From Planctomycetaceae bacterium (GTDB taxonomy: Bacteria; Planctomycetota; Phycisphaerae; Sedimentisphaerales; Anaerohalosphaeraceae), in NCBI GenBank assembly GCA_021372945.1, contig JAJFTK010000071.1:1-64000 (forward strand): DNA of 64,000 bases. The letters run 5' to 3'. The first letter of the stretch is position 1, and each line of letters begins with the position of its first letter. The position numbers were made by a program, and so were the translations under genes. Below are positions 19,562 to 29,135 of this stretch, piece by piece. The notes beneath the pieces are model-generated. The model was not told the DNA's origin. It saw only the letters and a list, made by a program, of their open reading frames with translations, and did not search any database.

Positions 19562-21418
19562 ATGATGACGAAATGGATTTTGCTTTTCTGTACGATGGTA
19601 TTTCCCGCCACTCTCGCCGCAGCGGCGGACACGGATGATCTTACGGTGTCGGGGCTTGTGCTCACGGAGCGGCAGAAACAGCCGGATATGGAATGGTGGC
19701 GTCAGTCCATGCAGAACCGCGACCAGCGGCTCCAGTGGTGGCGCGATGCGCGCTTCGGGATGTTTATCCATTGGGGCGTCTATTCGGGTCCCGGCGGCGA
19801 ATGGAAGGGCGAAAAGGTCAACGGCTATGCCGAGCACCTGATGCGCAAATGCAAGATCCCGCGGCAGGAATACCTGGAAGAAGTCGTTCACACGTTCAAC
19901 CCGACTGAGTACGATCCGGTCGAATGGGTCTCAATGGCCAAGGCCGCCGGAATGGGATACATTGTTATCACCTCCAAGCACCACGACGGCTTTGCGATGT
20001 ACGATTCCAAGGTTTCCGATTATGATATCGTGGATGCGACACCGTATGGCAAGGATATCTTAATGCGCCTGCGGGATGAATGCGTCAGGCAAGGCATCAA
20101 GTTCGGTGTCTATTACTCGCACGCGTTCGACTGGGAGCACCCCAACGCCCCCGGCAACGACTGGCAGTACCAGAATCCCGGCGGCGACCTGGGCCTCTTT
20201 GGCGGCGTGAAGTGGTATGAACAGCACCCGGAAATGGTCCCGCGCATCCGCACGTATGTCGATGAAAAATCGATCCCGCAGATTCGCGAACTCATCGGCA
20301 ACTACCAGCCTTCGCTGATCTGGTTCGATACCTCAAGCAAACTGCCCGGCTCCGAACTCATGCGGATCCTAAAGGCCGTCCGCGAGGAAAGCACCGACGT
20401 GGTCGTCAACAGCCGTGTCGGCGGCGATGGCGGCAACTACGGCGACTACCGCTCGACGGCGGACAGGCCCGCCGAATTTGTCCCGGTCAGCGATCCTGAC
20501 TGGGAAGGCATCCCGACCACCAACGAATCCTACGGCTACAGCCGCCATGACCGCAGCCACAAGCCGCCGGCCCATTTTGTTCAACTCCTGGCAAAGGCCG
20601 TTAACCGCGGCGGCAACCTGATGATGAATATCGGACCGATGGGCAATGGCCAGTTCGCGCCGGAAGATATTGCGATCCTCAGTGCGATCGCCGATTGGAT
20701 GAAGTACTATAAGCATACCGTCATCAGTGCTGTGCGTTCGCCTTTGCCGCTGCAGAACTGGGGCGCGGTGACCCGCAAAGAGAACACGCTCTACCTGCAC
20801 GTCTTCGAGTGGCCGGCCGACCAGAAACTTGTTTTGGCCGGGCTTAAGAATAAGCTTGTCTCTGTGGAGATGTTGAATAAGGATAAGAAGGAACCGCTTG
20901 CTTTCTCTCGCGTTAATCCGATGGATACCCGGATAGCGCTTCCAAAGAATGCGCCCGATTCGATGGACAGCGTTATTGAAGTTGTGTTCGAGGGCGGGCC
21001 GGATGTCGTCAAGTCGCGCCTGCTGGATGCGGGCAGGGCCAATCGCTTGCACGTGTTCGACAGCGACGTTCACGATCGCGTGCGTTTCCTGGACGGCAAA
21101 ACGAACCGCGACTGCACAACGGAGTGGGACGATCCTAAAGCTATTCTCACCTGGAATGTGCGGAACGATGCGCCCGCCGATTTCAATATCCAGCTGATAA
21201 CGGTTCTGAAAACTTCGAGCGGCGGCACATGCGAGCTAAAGATCGACGGGCAGGTCATTCCGGCAGCGATCGGCAAAGAGCCGGTTACCGGCGCCGGACG
21301 CATGGCCCTGGCGGAAGGGGAGCATGTGATCAGCATTCGCCCGCTCGAATCCAACAAAGGCAAATCGATCCAGCTTCGCGCTGTCGATCTGGTACCCGTT
21401 TTAGAAAAGGAAATCTAA
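19562..21418 (+). CDS. Alpha-L-fucosidase, GH29
   Basis: 618 residues; ATG 19562 follows AAAGAAAGGAATC. A signal peptide leads into the GH29 signature (DARFGMFIHWGVYSGPGGEW, then TSKHHDGFAMYDS and ATPYGKDILMRL). Asp256 in SLIWFDTSSK is the expected nucleophile; the acid/base is not obvious, as is common in this family. Beyond the barrel there is the usual GH29 beta-sandwich and an extra C-terminal beta-rich portion (about 20990-21410) that may bind carbohydrate. There is no dockerin-like tail. The stop overlaps the next start (TAATG). It would release terminal alpha-L-fucose. Confidence 0.93.
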   Translation: MMTKWILLFCTMVFPATLAAAADTDDLTVSGLVLTERQKQPDMEWWRQSMQNRDQRLQWWRDARFGMFIHWGVYSGPGGEWKGEKVNGYAEHLMRKCKIPRQEYLEEVVHTFNPTEYDPVEWVSMAKAAGMGYIVITSKHHDGFAMYDSKVSDYDIVDATPYGKDILMRLRDECVRQGIKFGVYYSHAFDWEHPNAPGNDWQYQNPGGDLGLFGGVKWYEQHPEMVPRIRTYVDEKSIPQIRELIGNYQPSLIWFDTSSKLPGSELMRILKAVREESTDVVVNSRVGGDGGNYGDYRSTADRPAEFVPVSDPDWEGIPTTNESYGYSRHDRSHKPPAHFVQLLAKAVNRGGNLMMNIGPMGNGQFAPEDIAILSAIADWMKYYKHTVISAVRSPLPLQNWGAVTRKENTLYLHVFEWPADQKLVLAGLKNKLVSVEMLNKDKKEPLAFSRVNPMDTRIALPKNAPDSMDSVIEVVFEGGPDVVKSRLLDAGRANRLHVFDSDVHDRVRFLDGKTNRDCTTEWDDPKAILTWNVRNDAPADFNIQLITVLKTSSGGTCELKIDGQVIPAAIGKEPVTGAGRMALAEGEHVISIRPLESNKGKSIQLRAVDLVPVLEKEI

Positions 21419-24400
21419 TGATCAGGATGATGCAGTATTCAATAACTGTTCTGACATTTCTAACGGTTATCGCGGGCAGTGCGCCTGCCGAGTCGAAGAG
21501 GCTTGCGGACAATTGGGAATTTTATCGCGGCGATCTGGGCGGCGTGTGGGAGGCGCTTCGAAGCGATAAGCTCAGCGGCGGGCTGCCGGTGTGGGAGAAG
21601 GTCCGTTTGCCGCACTGTTATAATGCCTTCGATTCGGTTGACCCGGATACGCCCTATTACCAGGGCCCGGCGTGGTATCGCACGCAGCTCAAGATCGACA
21701 ATCCGTATCCCGGCGGCCGGACGCTTTTGCATTTTGAGGGAGCCGGACAAAAAGCGGATATCTATATTGATCAGCAAAAGATTGCTTCGCACGTCGGCGG
21801 CTATAACGAGTTCATCGTGGATATTACCGATGGGGTTGACGCTTACGAGAAGCAGCCTTATTTCGCAAAGCAGTCGCCGGATCGCATGGCCAAGCCGGGC
21901 GTGATTCCGCTGACGATCCGCTGCGACAACTCGCGCGACCTGGAGTCGATCCCGTCCAGCCTGAGCGATTTCAACGTTTACGGCGGGCTGTACCGCTACG
22001 TCAATCTGGTGTATGTGCCCGCGGTCTCGTTCGAATCCGTGCACATTAAGACGGAGCATCAGGCGGACAGTTGGAAAGTCTTCGTAAAGGGGAATATTTT
22101 TAATCCCGCTGGGAAGAACGATAACGTCACGGCGGCCGTTCGCATCCTGGCGCCCGACGGCACGCAGGTGTTGAAAACGGAAAAGTCGTTTGCCGCAAAT
22201 CAGCGATCGATTGATCTGCTGGAGACTGAACTGTCCAACCCTGTCCTCTGGTCCACCGATAACCCGCGGCTCTATCAGTGTGTGGTCGATCTGAAAGGCC
22301 CTGATGGAAACTTTTCAATGACCGAAGGTTTCGGCTTTCGTTGGTTTGAGTTTGCGGAAAAGGGGCCGTTCTACCTGAACGGCGAACGCCTTTTGCTTCG
22401 CGGCACGCACCGCCACGAGGACCATGCCGGCCTTGCCGCCGCCATGACAGAAGACCTGATTCAAAAAGAGATGCGCCTGATGAAAGACATGGGCGTGAAT
22501 TTCATTCGCCTTGGGCACTATCCGCAATCCAGGTACGTGCTGGATCTGTGTGACGAACTCGGAATCCTGGTCTGGGAAGAGATCCCATGGTGCCGCGGCG
22601 GCGTGGGCGGCGACGCCTACCGGCAGCAGGCCCGCAACGCACTCCAGACCATGATCCATCAGCATCGCAATCATCCCTCTGTCATCATTTGGGGCCTTGG
22701 CAACGAGAACGACTGGCCGGGCGATTTTGAGACGTTCGATAAAGAGCAGATCCGAGCGTTTATGAGCGAATTGAACGATCTGGCGCATTCGCTGGACCCC
22801 CAGCGAAAGACGGCCATCCGCCGCTGCAATTTCTGCAGCGACATCGTCGATGTCTATTCGCCCTCGATCTGGGCCGGGTGGTATCGCGGCAAGTTTATCG
22901 AATACAAAGACGTGTCCGAAAGCGAGATGAAGAAAGTCAACCATTTCCTGCATGTGGAATGGGGCGGCGACAGTCACGCCGGAAGGCATTCGGAGAACCC
23001 TTATGCCTCTGTGATGGGCGTCGAGGCATCCGGGCAGGCGGATGAAAGGGGGCTGGATTACCTGATGACCGGCGGGCAGGCCCGTGCCTCTAAAGACGGC
23101 GACTGGTCCGAAAGCTACATCTGTGACCTGATCGACTGGCACCTGAAAGAACAGGAAACCATGGACTGGCTTACCGGTACGGCCTTTTGGATCTTCAAGG
23201 ACTTTTCGACGCCGCTTCGGCCGGACAATCCGATCCCGTATATGAATCAGAAAGGCGCGGTCGAGCGCGATTTGACGCCAAAAGAAGCCTATTACGTTTA
23301 TCAGTCGTACTGGACGCAAAAGCCGATGGTGCGGATCTATGCGCATAGCTGGCCGGTTCGCTGGGGCAAACGCGACGAAGAAAAGACGGTCAAGGTCTAT
23401 TCCAACTGCGCGCAGGCGGAGCTGTTTGTCAATGGCAAGTCCGCCGGCGTCAAAGAGCGCAATAGCCAGGATTTCCCCGCCGCGGGCCTGCGCTGGTCCG
23501 TCAAATTCAAGAACGGGATAAACCACCTACAGGCCATCGCCCGCAAGGACGGCGTCGAAGTCGTTGACGAGATCACGTTCCGCTATGAAACCCGCCAGTG
23601 GAAAAAGCCCGCTCGTCTGTCGCTCAGAATGATGGCCAGACACGCTGATCGCGTCACGCTGCAGGCCGAACTGCTGGATGAGAAAGGTGTGATTTGCCTT
23701 GATGCGCGAGATTTTGTCCAGTTCGGCTCAACCGGCGATGGAACCTTGATCGATAATCTTGGAACGGTTCGAGGCGCACGCAAGGTGCAGCTTGCCAACG
23801 GCCGCGCGCAGATCGACATTCGGCTCAATAAAGGCAGATCAGCTGCCAGCGTCACGGGCCTTGACCTGCCGACGGCGTTTCTTGAAATCGCGCCCATTGC
23901 GGAAGAGCCGCAATTAAAGAGCATGACCCGAGCGCAGCAGGCATTGGAGGTTGCCCAAATCGACCGCCAGCGCATTTTAAAGCTGGCGGATTCGTACCTG
24001 TCAGCCGCTGCCATTTCGATTCGCGATTACCCGGCGCCGTTCGAACCGGCCAAACCGGGAGACTTCTATTCGATGGGCGATTACTGGTGGCCCAATCCGG
24101 ATACCGCTGACGGCCTGCCGTATATTCAGCGCGACGGTCAATCCAATCCGGGCAATTTCATCGCACATCGGATGGCGATCCGCCGGCTGCGCGACGCGGT
24201 TGCGGCATTAGCGGCCGCTTACGCGCTGGAAGGCAACGAAGCGTATGCGCAGAAGGCGGTTGAATTGCTGAAGGTGTTCTTTGTTGATGAAGATAGGAAG
24301 ATGAACCCGCACCTGCTTTACGCGCAGGCGATTCCGGGCGTCAGCACCGGCCGCGGCATCGGGATCATCGATACCCTGCACCTGGCTGAGGTGCCGCTTG

Positions 24401-25074
24401 CCGTCGAAGCCTTGAACTCATCCAAGGCGCTTACGCGCGAGATTCTGGCAGGCCTCAAACAGTGGTTTGCGGCGTACTCTGAATGGATGGTGACCCATCC
24501 GCAAGGTATCGCGGAACTCAACGCGGCCAATAACCATAGCGTCGCTTACCTTGTGCAATTGGCCTCATTCGCGCGACTGACGGGCGATGCGGCCAAACTG
24601 GAGCTTGCGCGAAACCGCTTCAAAGAGATCGTGGCCCAGCAGATGGATCTGGACGGCAGCTTTCCGGCGGAACTGGCGCGGACAAAACCATACGGCTATT
24701 CCATTTTTCAGCTGGATAATATGAGCCTGCTGTGCCAACTGCTCTCGACGGAATCGGAAAACCAGTGGACCTTCGAGCTTGCGGACGGGCGGACGATGTC
24801 AAAGGCGATCGAGTTCCTCTATCCTTACCTGCAAGACCGGGCTAACTGGCCTTATCCGGCGGACATCGAGCATTTCAATCAATGGCCCGTGCGGCAGCCG
24901 TCTCTTCTGCTGGCAGGGTTGGCGCTTGGGCGAGCGGATTACCTGGAGCTTTGGAAGACGCTGGAGGCCGATCCTCAAGATTTGGAGATCCGCCGGAACA
25001 TGGCGGTAACCCAGCCCGTTCTTTGGCTTATCCATGAACACGATGTCCCACTGCTCGGTAAAAATGTTAAATAA
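21418..25074 (+). CDS. Bifunctional fusion: GH2 beta-glycosidase plus C-terminal alginate-lyase-like (PL5/PL38-type) domain
   Basis: 1218 residues. ATG 21418 is chosen because AAAAGGAAATCT precedes it and a signal peptide follows (MIRMMQYSITVLTFLTVIAG); it overlaps the GH29 stop by one base. Residues 1-830 form GH2: sugar-binding N-domain, Ig-like domain, and a barrel with acid/base Glu430 in WGLGNEND and nucleophile Glu514 in LHVEWGGDSHAGRH, as in beta-galactosidases and beta-glucuronidases. Residues about 850-1210 form an alpha/alpha barrel with GDYWWPNPD, then AANNHSVAY (Asn1039-His1040) and KPYGYSIFQLDNM, typical of the alginate-lyase superfamily, closest in feel to PL38. One polypeptide joins an exo-glycosidase and a polyuronide lyase. 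The frame is continuous, so this is not an annotation artefact. GH2 specificity is uncertain. Confidence 0.9.
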   Translation: MIRMMQYSITVLTFLTVIAGSAPAESKRLADNWEFYRGDLGGVWEALRSDKLSGGLPVWEKVRLPHCYNAFDSVDPDTPYYQGPAWYRTQLKIDNPYPGGRTLLHFEGAGQKADIYIDQQKIASHVGGYNEFIVDITDGVDAYEKQPYFAKQSPDRMAKPGVIPLTIRCDNSRDLESIPSSLSDFNVYGGLYRYVNLVYVPAVSFESVHIKTEHQADSWKVFVKGNIFNPAGKNDNVTAAVRILAPDGTQVLKTEKSFAANQRSIDLLETELSNPVLWSTDNPRLYQCVVDLKGPDGNFSMTEGFGFRWFEFAEKGPFYLNGERLLLRGTHRHEDHAGLAAAMTEDLIQKEMRLMKDMGVNFIRLGHYPQSRYVLDLCDELGILVWEEIPWCRGGVGGDAYRQQARNALQTMIHQHRNHPSVIIWGLGNENDWPGDFETFDKEQIRAFMSELNDLAHSLDPQRKTAIRRCNFCSDIVDVYSPSIWAGWYRGKFIEYKDVSESEMKKVNHFLHVEWGGDSHAGRHSENPYASVMGVEASGQADERGLDYLMTGGQARASKDGDWSESYICDLIDWHLKEQETMDWLTGTAFWIFKDFSTPLRPDNPIPYMNQKGAVERDLTPKEAYYVYQSYWTQKPMVRIYAHSWPVRWGKRDEEKTVKVYSNCAQAELFVNGKSAGVKERNSQDFPAAGLRWSVKFKNGINHLQAIARKDGVEVVDEITFRYETRQWKKPARLSLRMMARHADRVTLQAELLDEKGVICLDARDFVQFGSTGDGTLIDNLGTVRGARKVQLANGRAQIDIRLNKGRSAASVTGLDLPTAFLEIAPIAEEPQLKSMTRAQQALEVAQIDRQRILKLADSYLSAAAISIRDYPAPFEPAKPGDFYSMGDYWWPNPDTADGLPYIQRDGQSNPGNFIAHRMAIRRLRDAVAALAAAYALEGNEAYAQKAVELLKVFFVDEDRKMNPHLLYAQAIPGVSTGRGIGIIDTLHLAEVPLAVEALNSSKALTREILAGLKQWFAAYSEWMVTHPQGIAELNAANNHSVAYLVQLASFARLTGDAAKLELARNRFKEIVAQQMDLDGSFPAELARTKPYGYSIFQLDNMSLLCQLLSTESENQWTFELADGRTMSKAIEFLYPYLQDRANWPYPADIEHFNQWPVRQPSLLLAGLALGRADYLELWKTLEADPQDLEIRRNMAVTQPVLWLIHEHDVPLLGKNVK

Positions 25075-25099
25075 TCCATTTCATTTTGAAAGGACTAAA

Positions 25100-26686
25100 A
25101 TGCGAATCGGAACATTCAGCTATTTAATTGCAGCCATACTATGGACGGGCGCGTCTATGCTTGAGGCAGCCCAGACAGAGCAGCCTTCACAACAGGCCAA
25201 AGCGGCCCCTGAAGTCCGAACACCCAAGGCGCCCGCGACGCCTCGCATTAATGGCGCTTCGATCTTTGGCGTGCGGCCCGGACATCCGTTTCTTTATCAA
25301 ATCCCCGCTACAGGCGAGCGGCCGATGACGTTTTCCACTCCAGACCTGCCGGAAGGACTTCAGCTTGATTCGAAAACGGGCTTGATCACCGGTATGCTGA
25401 AAAGTGCCGGCGAGTTTACACTTGTCCTCAAAGCGGAAAACGCGCTTGGAACCAACGAGAAGAAGTTTAAGATCGTCGTTGGCGAGACGATTGCCCTGAC
25501 GCCGCCGCTCGGATGGAACAGTTGGAATTGCTGGGGACCGATGGTCGATGCTGACAAGGTGCTCAAAAGCGCCAAGGCCATGGTCTCTTCCGGCCTGATC
25601 CAGCACGGATGGTCCTACATCAATATCGATGATGCCTGGCAGGGCGTACGCGGAGGTGAGTTTAACGGCATCCAGGGCAATGAAAAATTCTCGGACATGA
25701 AAGGTCTGTGCGATGCCATTCACGCCATGGGCCTCAAGGTCGGTATTTATTCCACGCCGTGGACGACCTCCTATGCCGAATACATCGGCAGTTCATCCGA
25801 GAATCCCGAAGGAACGTGGCAAAAGCCCACGATCCCCAAGAAGGGCAACCTGAATAAGAAAACCCTCCCCTGGGCCATCGGCCAGTATTCCTTCGCCGTC
25901 AATGACGCCAAACAATGGGCCGCCTGGGGGATCGATTATCTCAAGTATGACTGGAACCCCAACGAGGAACCTGAGACCCGCCAGATGTACGATGCCCTGC
26001 GCGCCAGCGGCCGCGACATCGTCCTGAGCCTCTCGAACAGCATGCCGTTTGCCAACGTGCCGGTGCTGTCGAAGATCGCCAACTGCTGGCGAACCACCGG
26101 CGACATTCGCGATAACTGGCAATCCATGAGCAGCAAGGGTTTCGGCCAGGATAAGTGGGCGCCCTATCAGAGCCGGGGCCACTGGAACGACCCCGATATG
26201 CTGGTGATAGGCTTTGTCGGAGGTTGGGGCGGCCGCGCCCCCAAGCCCAGCGGCCTGACGCCTGACGAGCAATACACGCACATTACCCTCTGGTCCCTGG
26301 TCTCTTCGCCGCTGCTGATCGGATGCGATATGGAACGGCTGGATGAATTTACGTTCAACCTCTTGTCCAATGACGAGGTACTGGCCGTCAGCCAGGATGC
26401 GCTCGGGCGGCAGGGGACTTGCGCGGCCAAATCCGGACCGGAGGATACGCTGAGGATCTATGCCAAAGACCTGGAAGACGGCTCCAAGGCGATTGGTCTT
26501 TTCAACATGGGCGATCAGCCCGCGGAGGTTACGGCCAAATGGTCCGATCTGCAGCTTTCCGGCTCGGCGGCTGTTCGCGACCTCTGGCGGCAAAAAGATC
26601 TTGGTAATTTCGATTCACAGGTTATAATGACGGTCGCCCCGCATGGCGCCGAACTGCTGAAGGTCTCAGCGCTGACTGCAAAGTAG
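25100..26686 (+). CDS. Alpha-galactosidase, GH27, with N-terminal putative-Ig domain
   Basis: 528 residues from ATG 25100, preceded by TTTTGAAAGGACTAAA; an upstream in-frame extension overlaps the previous gene. A signal peptide and a low-complexity linker precede a He_PIG-like putative Ig domain (about 25240-25490, LPEGLQLDSKTGLITG). The GH27 barrel begins TPPLGWNSWNCWG. Asp284 in YLKYDWN is the nucleophile and Asp366 in NDPDMLVIG the acid/base, both as in human alpha-galactosidase A. It is predicted to release terminal alpha-galactose; GH27 also contains alpha-N-acetylgalactosaminidases and beta-L-arabinopyranosidases. It has no dockerin-like tail. Confidence 0.93.
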   Translation: MRIGTFSYLIAAILWTGASMLEAAQTEQPSQQAKAAPEVRTPKAPATPRINGASIFGVRPGHPFLYQIPATGERPMTFSTPDLPEGLQLDSKTGLITGMLKSAGEFTLVLKAENALGTNEKKFKIVVGETIALTPPLGWNSWNCWGPMVDADKVLKSAKAMVSSGLIQHGWSYINIDDAWQGVRGGEFNGIQGNEKFSDMKGLCDAIHAMGLKVGIYSTPWTTSYAEYIGSSSENPEGTWQKPTIPKKGNLNKKTLPWAIGQYSFAVNDAKQWAAWGIDYLKYDWNPNEEPETRQMYDALRASGRDIVLSLSNSMPFANVPVLSKIANCWRTTGDIRDNWQSMSSKGFGQDKWAPYQSRGHWNDPDMLVIGFVGGWGGRAPKPSGLTPDEQYTHITLWSLVSSPLLIGCDMERLDEFTFNLLSNDEVLAVSQDALGRQGTCAAKSGPEDTLRIYAKDLEDGSKAIGLFNMGDQPAEVTAKWSDLQLSGSAAVRDLWRQKDLGNFDSQVIMTVAPHGAELLKVSALTAK

Positions 26687-26724
26687 GCCAACTTGAAACG
26701 AAATAGTATGCAGGAGAGAATGGA

Positions 26725-29037
26725 ATGAAGACTTCCGGCGTGTATGGTATATCCCTGATTATTATGTGGCTGCCTGTGTTCGGATACAGCGCCATAGCGC
26801 AACAACCTTTGCGGATTGAAAACGATAGTGCTGCGGTGATGCTGCGGATTGATAAACAAGCGGCGGACATCAAGTTCAAACAAGTATCCCTGTTCAAAGA
26901 GACTTCGATTACGTTTTCGGAAAAACCCGCCTCTGCGGAGGTTCGTCCCATCGATGATCCGCTATGGGGGAAGGGACAGACGCTTGATATCCAATGTGCA
27001 TCCGGCTCTTCGTACACCATGACGCTCTATCCTGAGCAGCCGTTTATCTTTTTGCAGATGAAGCTCAAGAATGCATCAAGCCAAACGGCGATTCACAAGA
27101 ATATTGTTCCGTTTAAGCTCAGGGCCGCCGGCAGATCGGTTCAGTCGCTCAAGGCCCTCGGCACAGGCGGGCTGACCGGCGTGGCTAAAAAGTCAAACTC
27201 CGGCAGCTATGCCTTTCTTGCCATCGCCGACCCGAACACGCGAGAAGGGATCGTGGCTGCCTGGCTGACCAACGAACTCGGCAGCGGCGTCCTCTTCAGC
27301 GATGTGCTCGGGCAGGCAGTTGTCATGGATCCGCGTATCGATTTTGGCTCTCTGCGCATTGGGGGCGGACAAAGCCAGGCCCTGGAGACCTTCATCCTTG
27401 GCGGCTTTACGGACGCCCGCTTGGGATTGGAGGCCTATGCGGCCGCGGTGGCCAAAAAATACGCGGTCAAATTGAAGCCGCAGCCGGTTGTTTACTGCAC
27501 CTGGTACCACGCCGGAGCATCCAACGAAAAGGACCTTGCTAAAAACGCCGCATTTGCACAGCAGAATCTTGCTCCTTTTGGCTTTTCCGTGGTCCAGATC
27601 GACGACAAATGGCAGGATGGCGTTCGCTCCAACGGCCCGCAGAAGGTATTTGAAAGGATCAAGCCGGATGGACCGTATCCAGCGGGCATGAAAGCCACGG
27701 CTGACCGCATCAAATCGCTCGGACTGACGCCGGGAATCTGGTTCATGCCGTTCGCAGGGACCTTCGACGACCCGTACTTTTCCGACAAGCAGTACCTTTT
27801 TGCGACCAAGGACGGCCAGCCCTTCGATACCAAATGGGGCGGCACTTGTTTTGACCTGACCAATCCCAAGACACAGCAGTATGTCTATGATACTGCTCAT
27901 CGAATCGCTCACGAATGGGGCTATCAATATTTCAAGATGGACGGCTTGTTTACTGGAACCGCCGCGCGCCTGATGTATGTCAACGACCGCTACAAGGACG
28001 ATCAATTCGGCGAAACAACATTGCACGACCCCAACATGACGCATATCCAGGCGTACCGGACGGGCCTCGGGATCGTCCGCAAGGCCGCCGGACCGGAGGT
28101 GTTCTTTCTCGGCTGCTGCATCCAGCAGAATATACGGTGCTTCGCCCCGGCGATGGGCCTGGTCGATGCGATGCGAATCGGCCCGGATAATAATCGCATG
28201 TGGGAGGCCATGCTGCGCGGCCCCGATTACGGCAGCCGCAGTTACTTCCTGAACCGGCGCGTGTGGTACAATGACCCCGACCCCATCTACGTTCAGGAGG
28301 ATGTCCCGCTGGAGCAGGCGCGCTCGCTATGTTCGTGGGTAACGATTGCCGGCCAACTTAGCGCCAGCAGCGTCGATTATACCAAACTGACGCCGGAGCG
28401 GTTCGACATCCTGAAGCGGACGATGCCCTCACATACTCTGACGCCTCGCCCTGCGGACCTGTTTGAGCAGAAGATCCCGCGCATCTGGCTCTTGACCGAT
28501 GAAAGCTCTGGCACACAGCGCGATGTCATCGCGCTGTATAACTGGGACGGCAAGCAGGCAGCGAAGATCAGCTATCCGCTGGAGAAGCTCGGGCTCGATG
28601 GCAAGCAGCAATATGTCGGCTTTGATTATTGGACGAATACCTTTGTCAAACCATTCAGCGGCCGCATCGTCGCCGAACTTGCGCCAACGGCCTGCAAAAT
28701 CCTCTCTGTGCGGCCGGTCAGCGAGTCGCCGCAGGTCCTCGGCACCTCGCGCCATATCACGCAGGGCATCATGGACATCAAAAAGGAAAACTGGAACGCT
28801 GTCTCCAAAACGCTCGAAGGGACAAGCGAGCTGGTCGGCGGCGATCCTTATGAGATAAGATTGGCGGCCTTCAAAAAAGACGGCCCATGGAAATTCAAAG
28901 CGGCAGCAGTCTCAGGTGTCGATGGTCAAACGCCCGCCGCGACAATCCGTCTGATCAGCCAGGAAGGGCCTTATATTCGCGTTCTGATCGAATCGCCTCA
29001 AAGCCTTTCAATCAACTGGAAGGTCCAATTCGAATAA
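26725..29037 (+). CDS. GH36-like alpha-galactosidase (clan GH-D)
   Basis: 770 residues; ATG 26725 is nine bases after CAGGAGAG. A signal peptide ends near AIAQQ. An N-terminal beta-supersandwich (to about 27470) is followed by a barrel with VVQIDDKWQDG, PGIWFMPFAG and YFKMDGLFTG, where Asp406 is the expected nucleophile. The arrangement fits GH36 rather than GH27. It is the third predicted alpha-galactosidase type in the operon beside GH97 and GH27, and the last gene before a strand switch. Alternative GH36-like activities, such as raffinose-type galactosyl transfer, are possible. Confidence 0.85.
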   Translation: MKTSGVYGISLIIMWLPVFGYSAIAQQPLRIENDSAAVMLRIDKQAADIKFKQVSLFKETSITFSEKPASAEVRPIDDPLWGKGQTLDIQCASGSSYTMTLYPEQPFIFLQMKLKNASSQTAIHKNIVPFKLRAAGRSVQSLKALGTGGLTGVAKKSNSGSYAFLAIADPNTREGIVAAWLTNELGSGVLFSDVLGQAVVMDPRIDFGSLRIGGGQSQALETFILGGFTDARLGLEAYAAAVAKKYAVKLKPQPVVYCTWYHAGASNEKDLAKNAAFAQQNLAPFGFSVVQIDDKWQDGVRSNGPQKVFERIKPDGPYPAGMKATADRIKSLGLTPGIWFMPFAGTFDDPYFSDKQYLFATKDGQPFDTKWGGTCFDLTNPKTQQYVYDTAHRIAHEWGYQYFKMDGLFTGTAARLMYVNDRYKDDQFGETTLHDPNMTHIQAYRTGLGIVRKAAGPEVFFLGCCIQQNIRCFAPAMGLVDAMRIGPDNNRMWEAMLRGPDYGSRSYFLNRRVWYNDPDPIYVQEDVPLEQARSLCSWVTIAGQLSASSVDYTKLTPERFDILKRTMPSHTLTPRPADLFEQKIPRIWLLTDESSGTQRDVIALYNWDGKQAAKISYPLEKLGLDGKQQYVGFDYWTNTFVKPFSGRIVAELAPTACKILSVRPVSESPQVLGTSRHITQGIMDIKKENWNAVSKTLEGTSELVGGDPYEIRLAAFKKDGPWKFKAAAVSGVDGQTPAATIRLISQEGPYIRVLIESPQSLSINWKVQFE

Positions 29038-29135
29038 GGTCGTCTGAGCGAGGAACGTAAGTGACCCGATGCGCGTTTGGGTAATCCGTATTTATTGTCA
29101 CCGGGGCTCTGCGCTGGCTTGGTCATCCGGCACTA

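Noticed and set aside
22315..23526. 403-codon minus-strand frame opposite the GH2 domain
   Set aside because: It mirrors the GH2 catalytic region and has no domain of its own.
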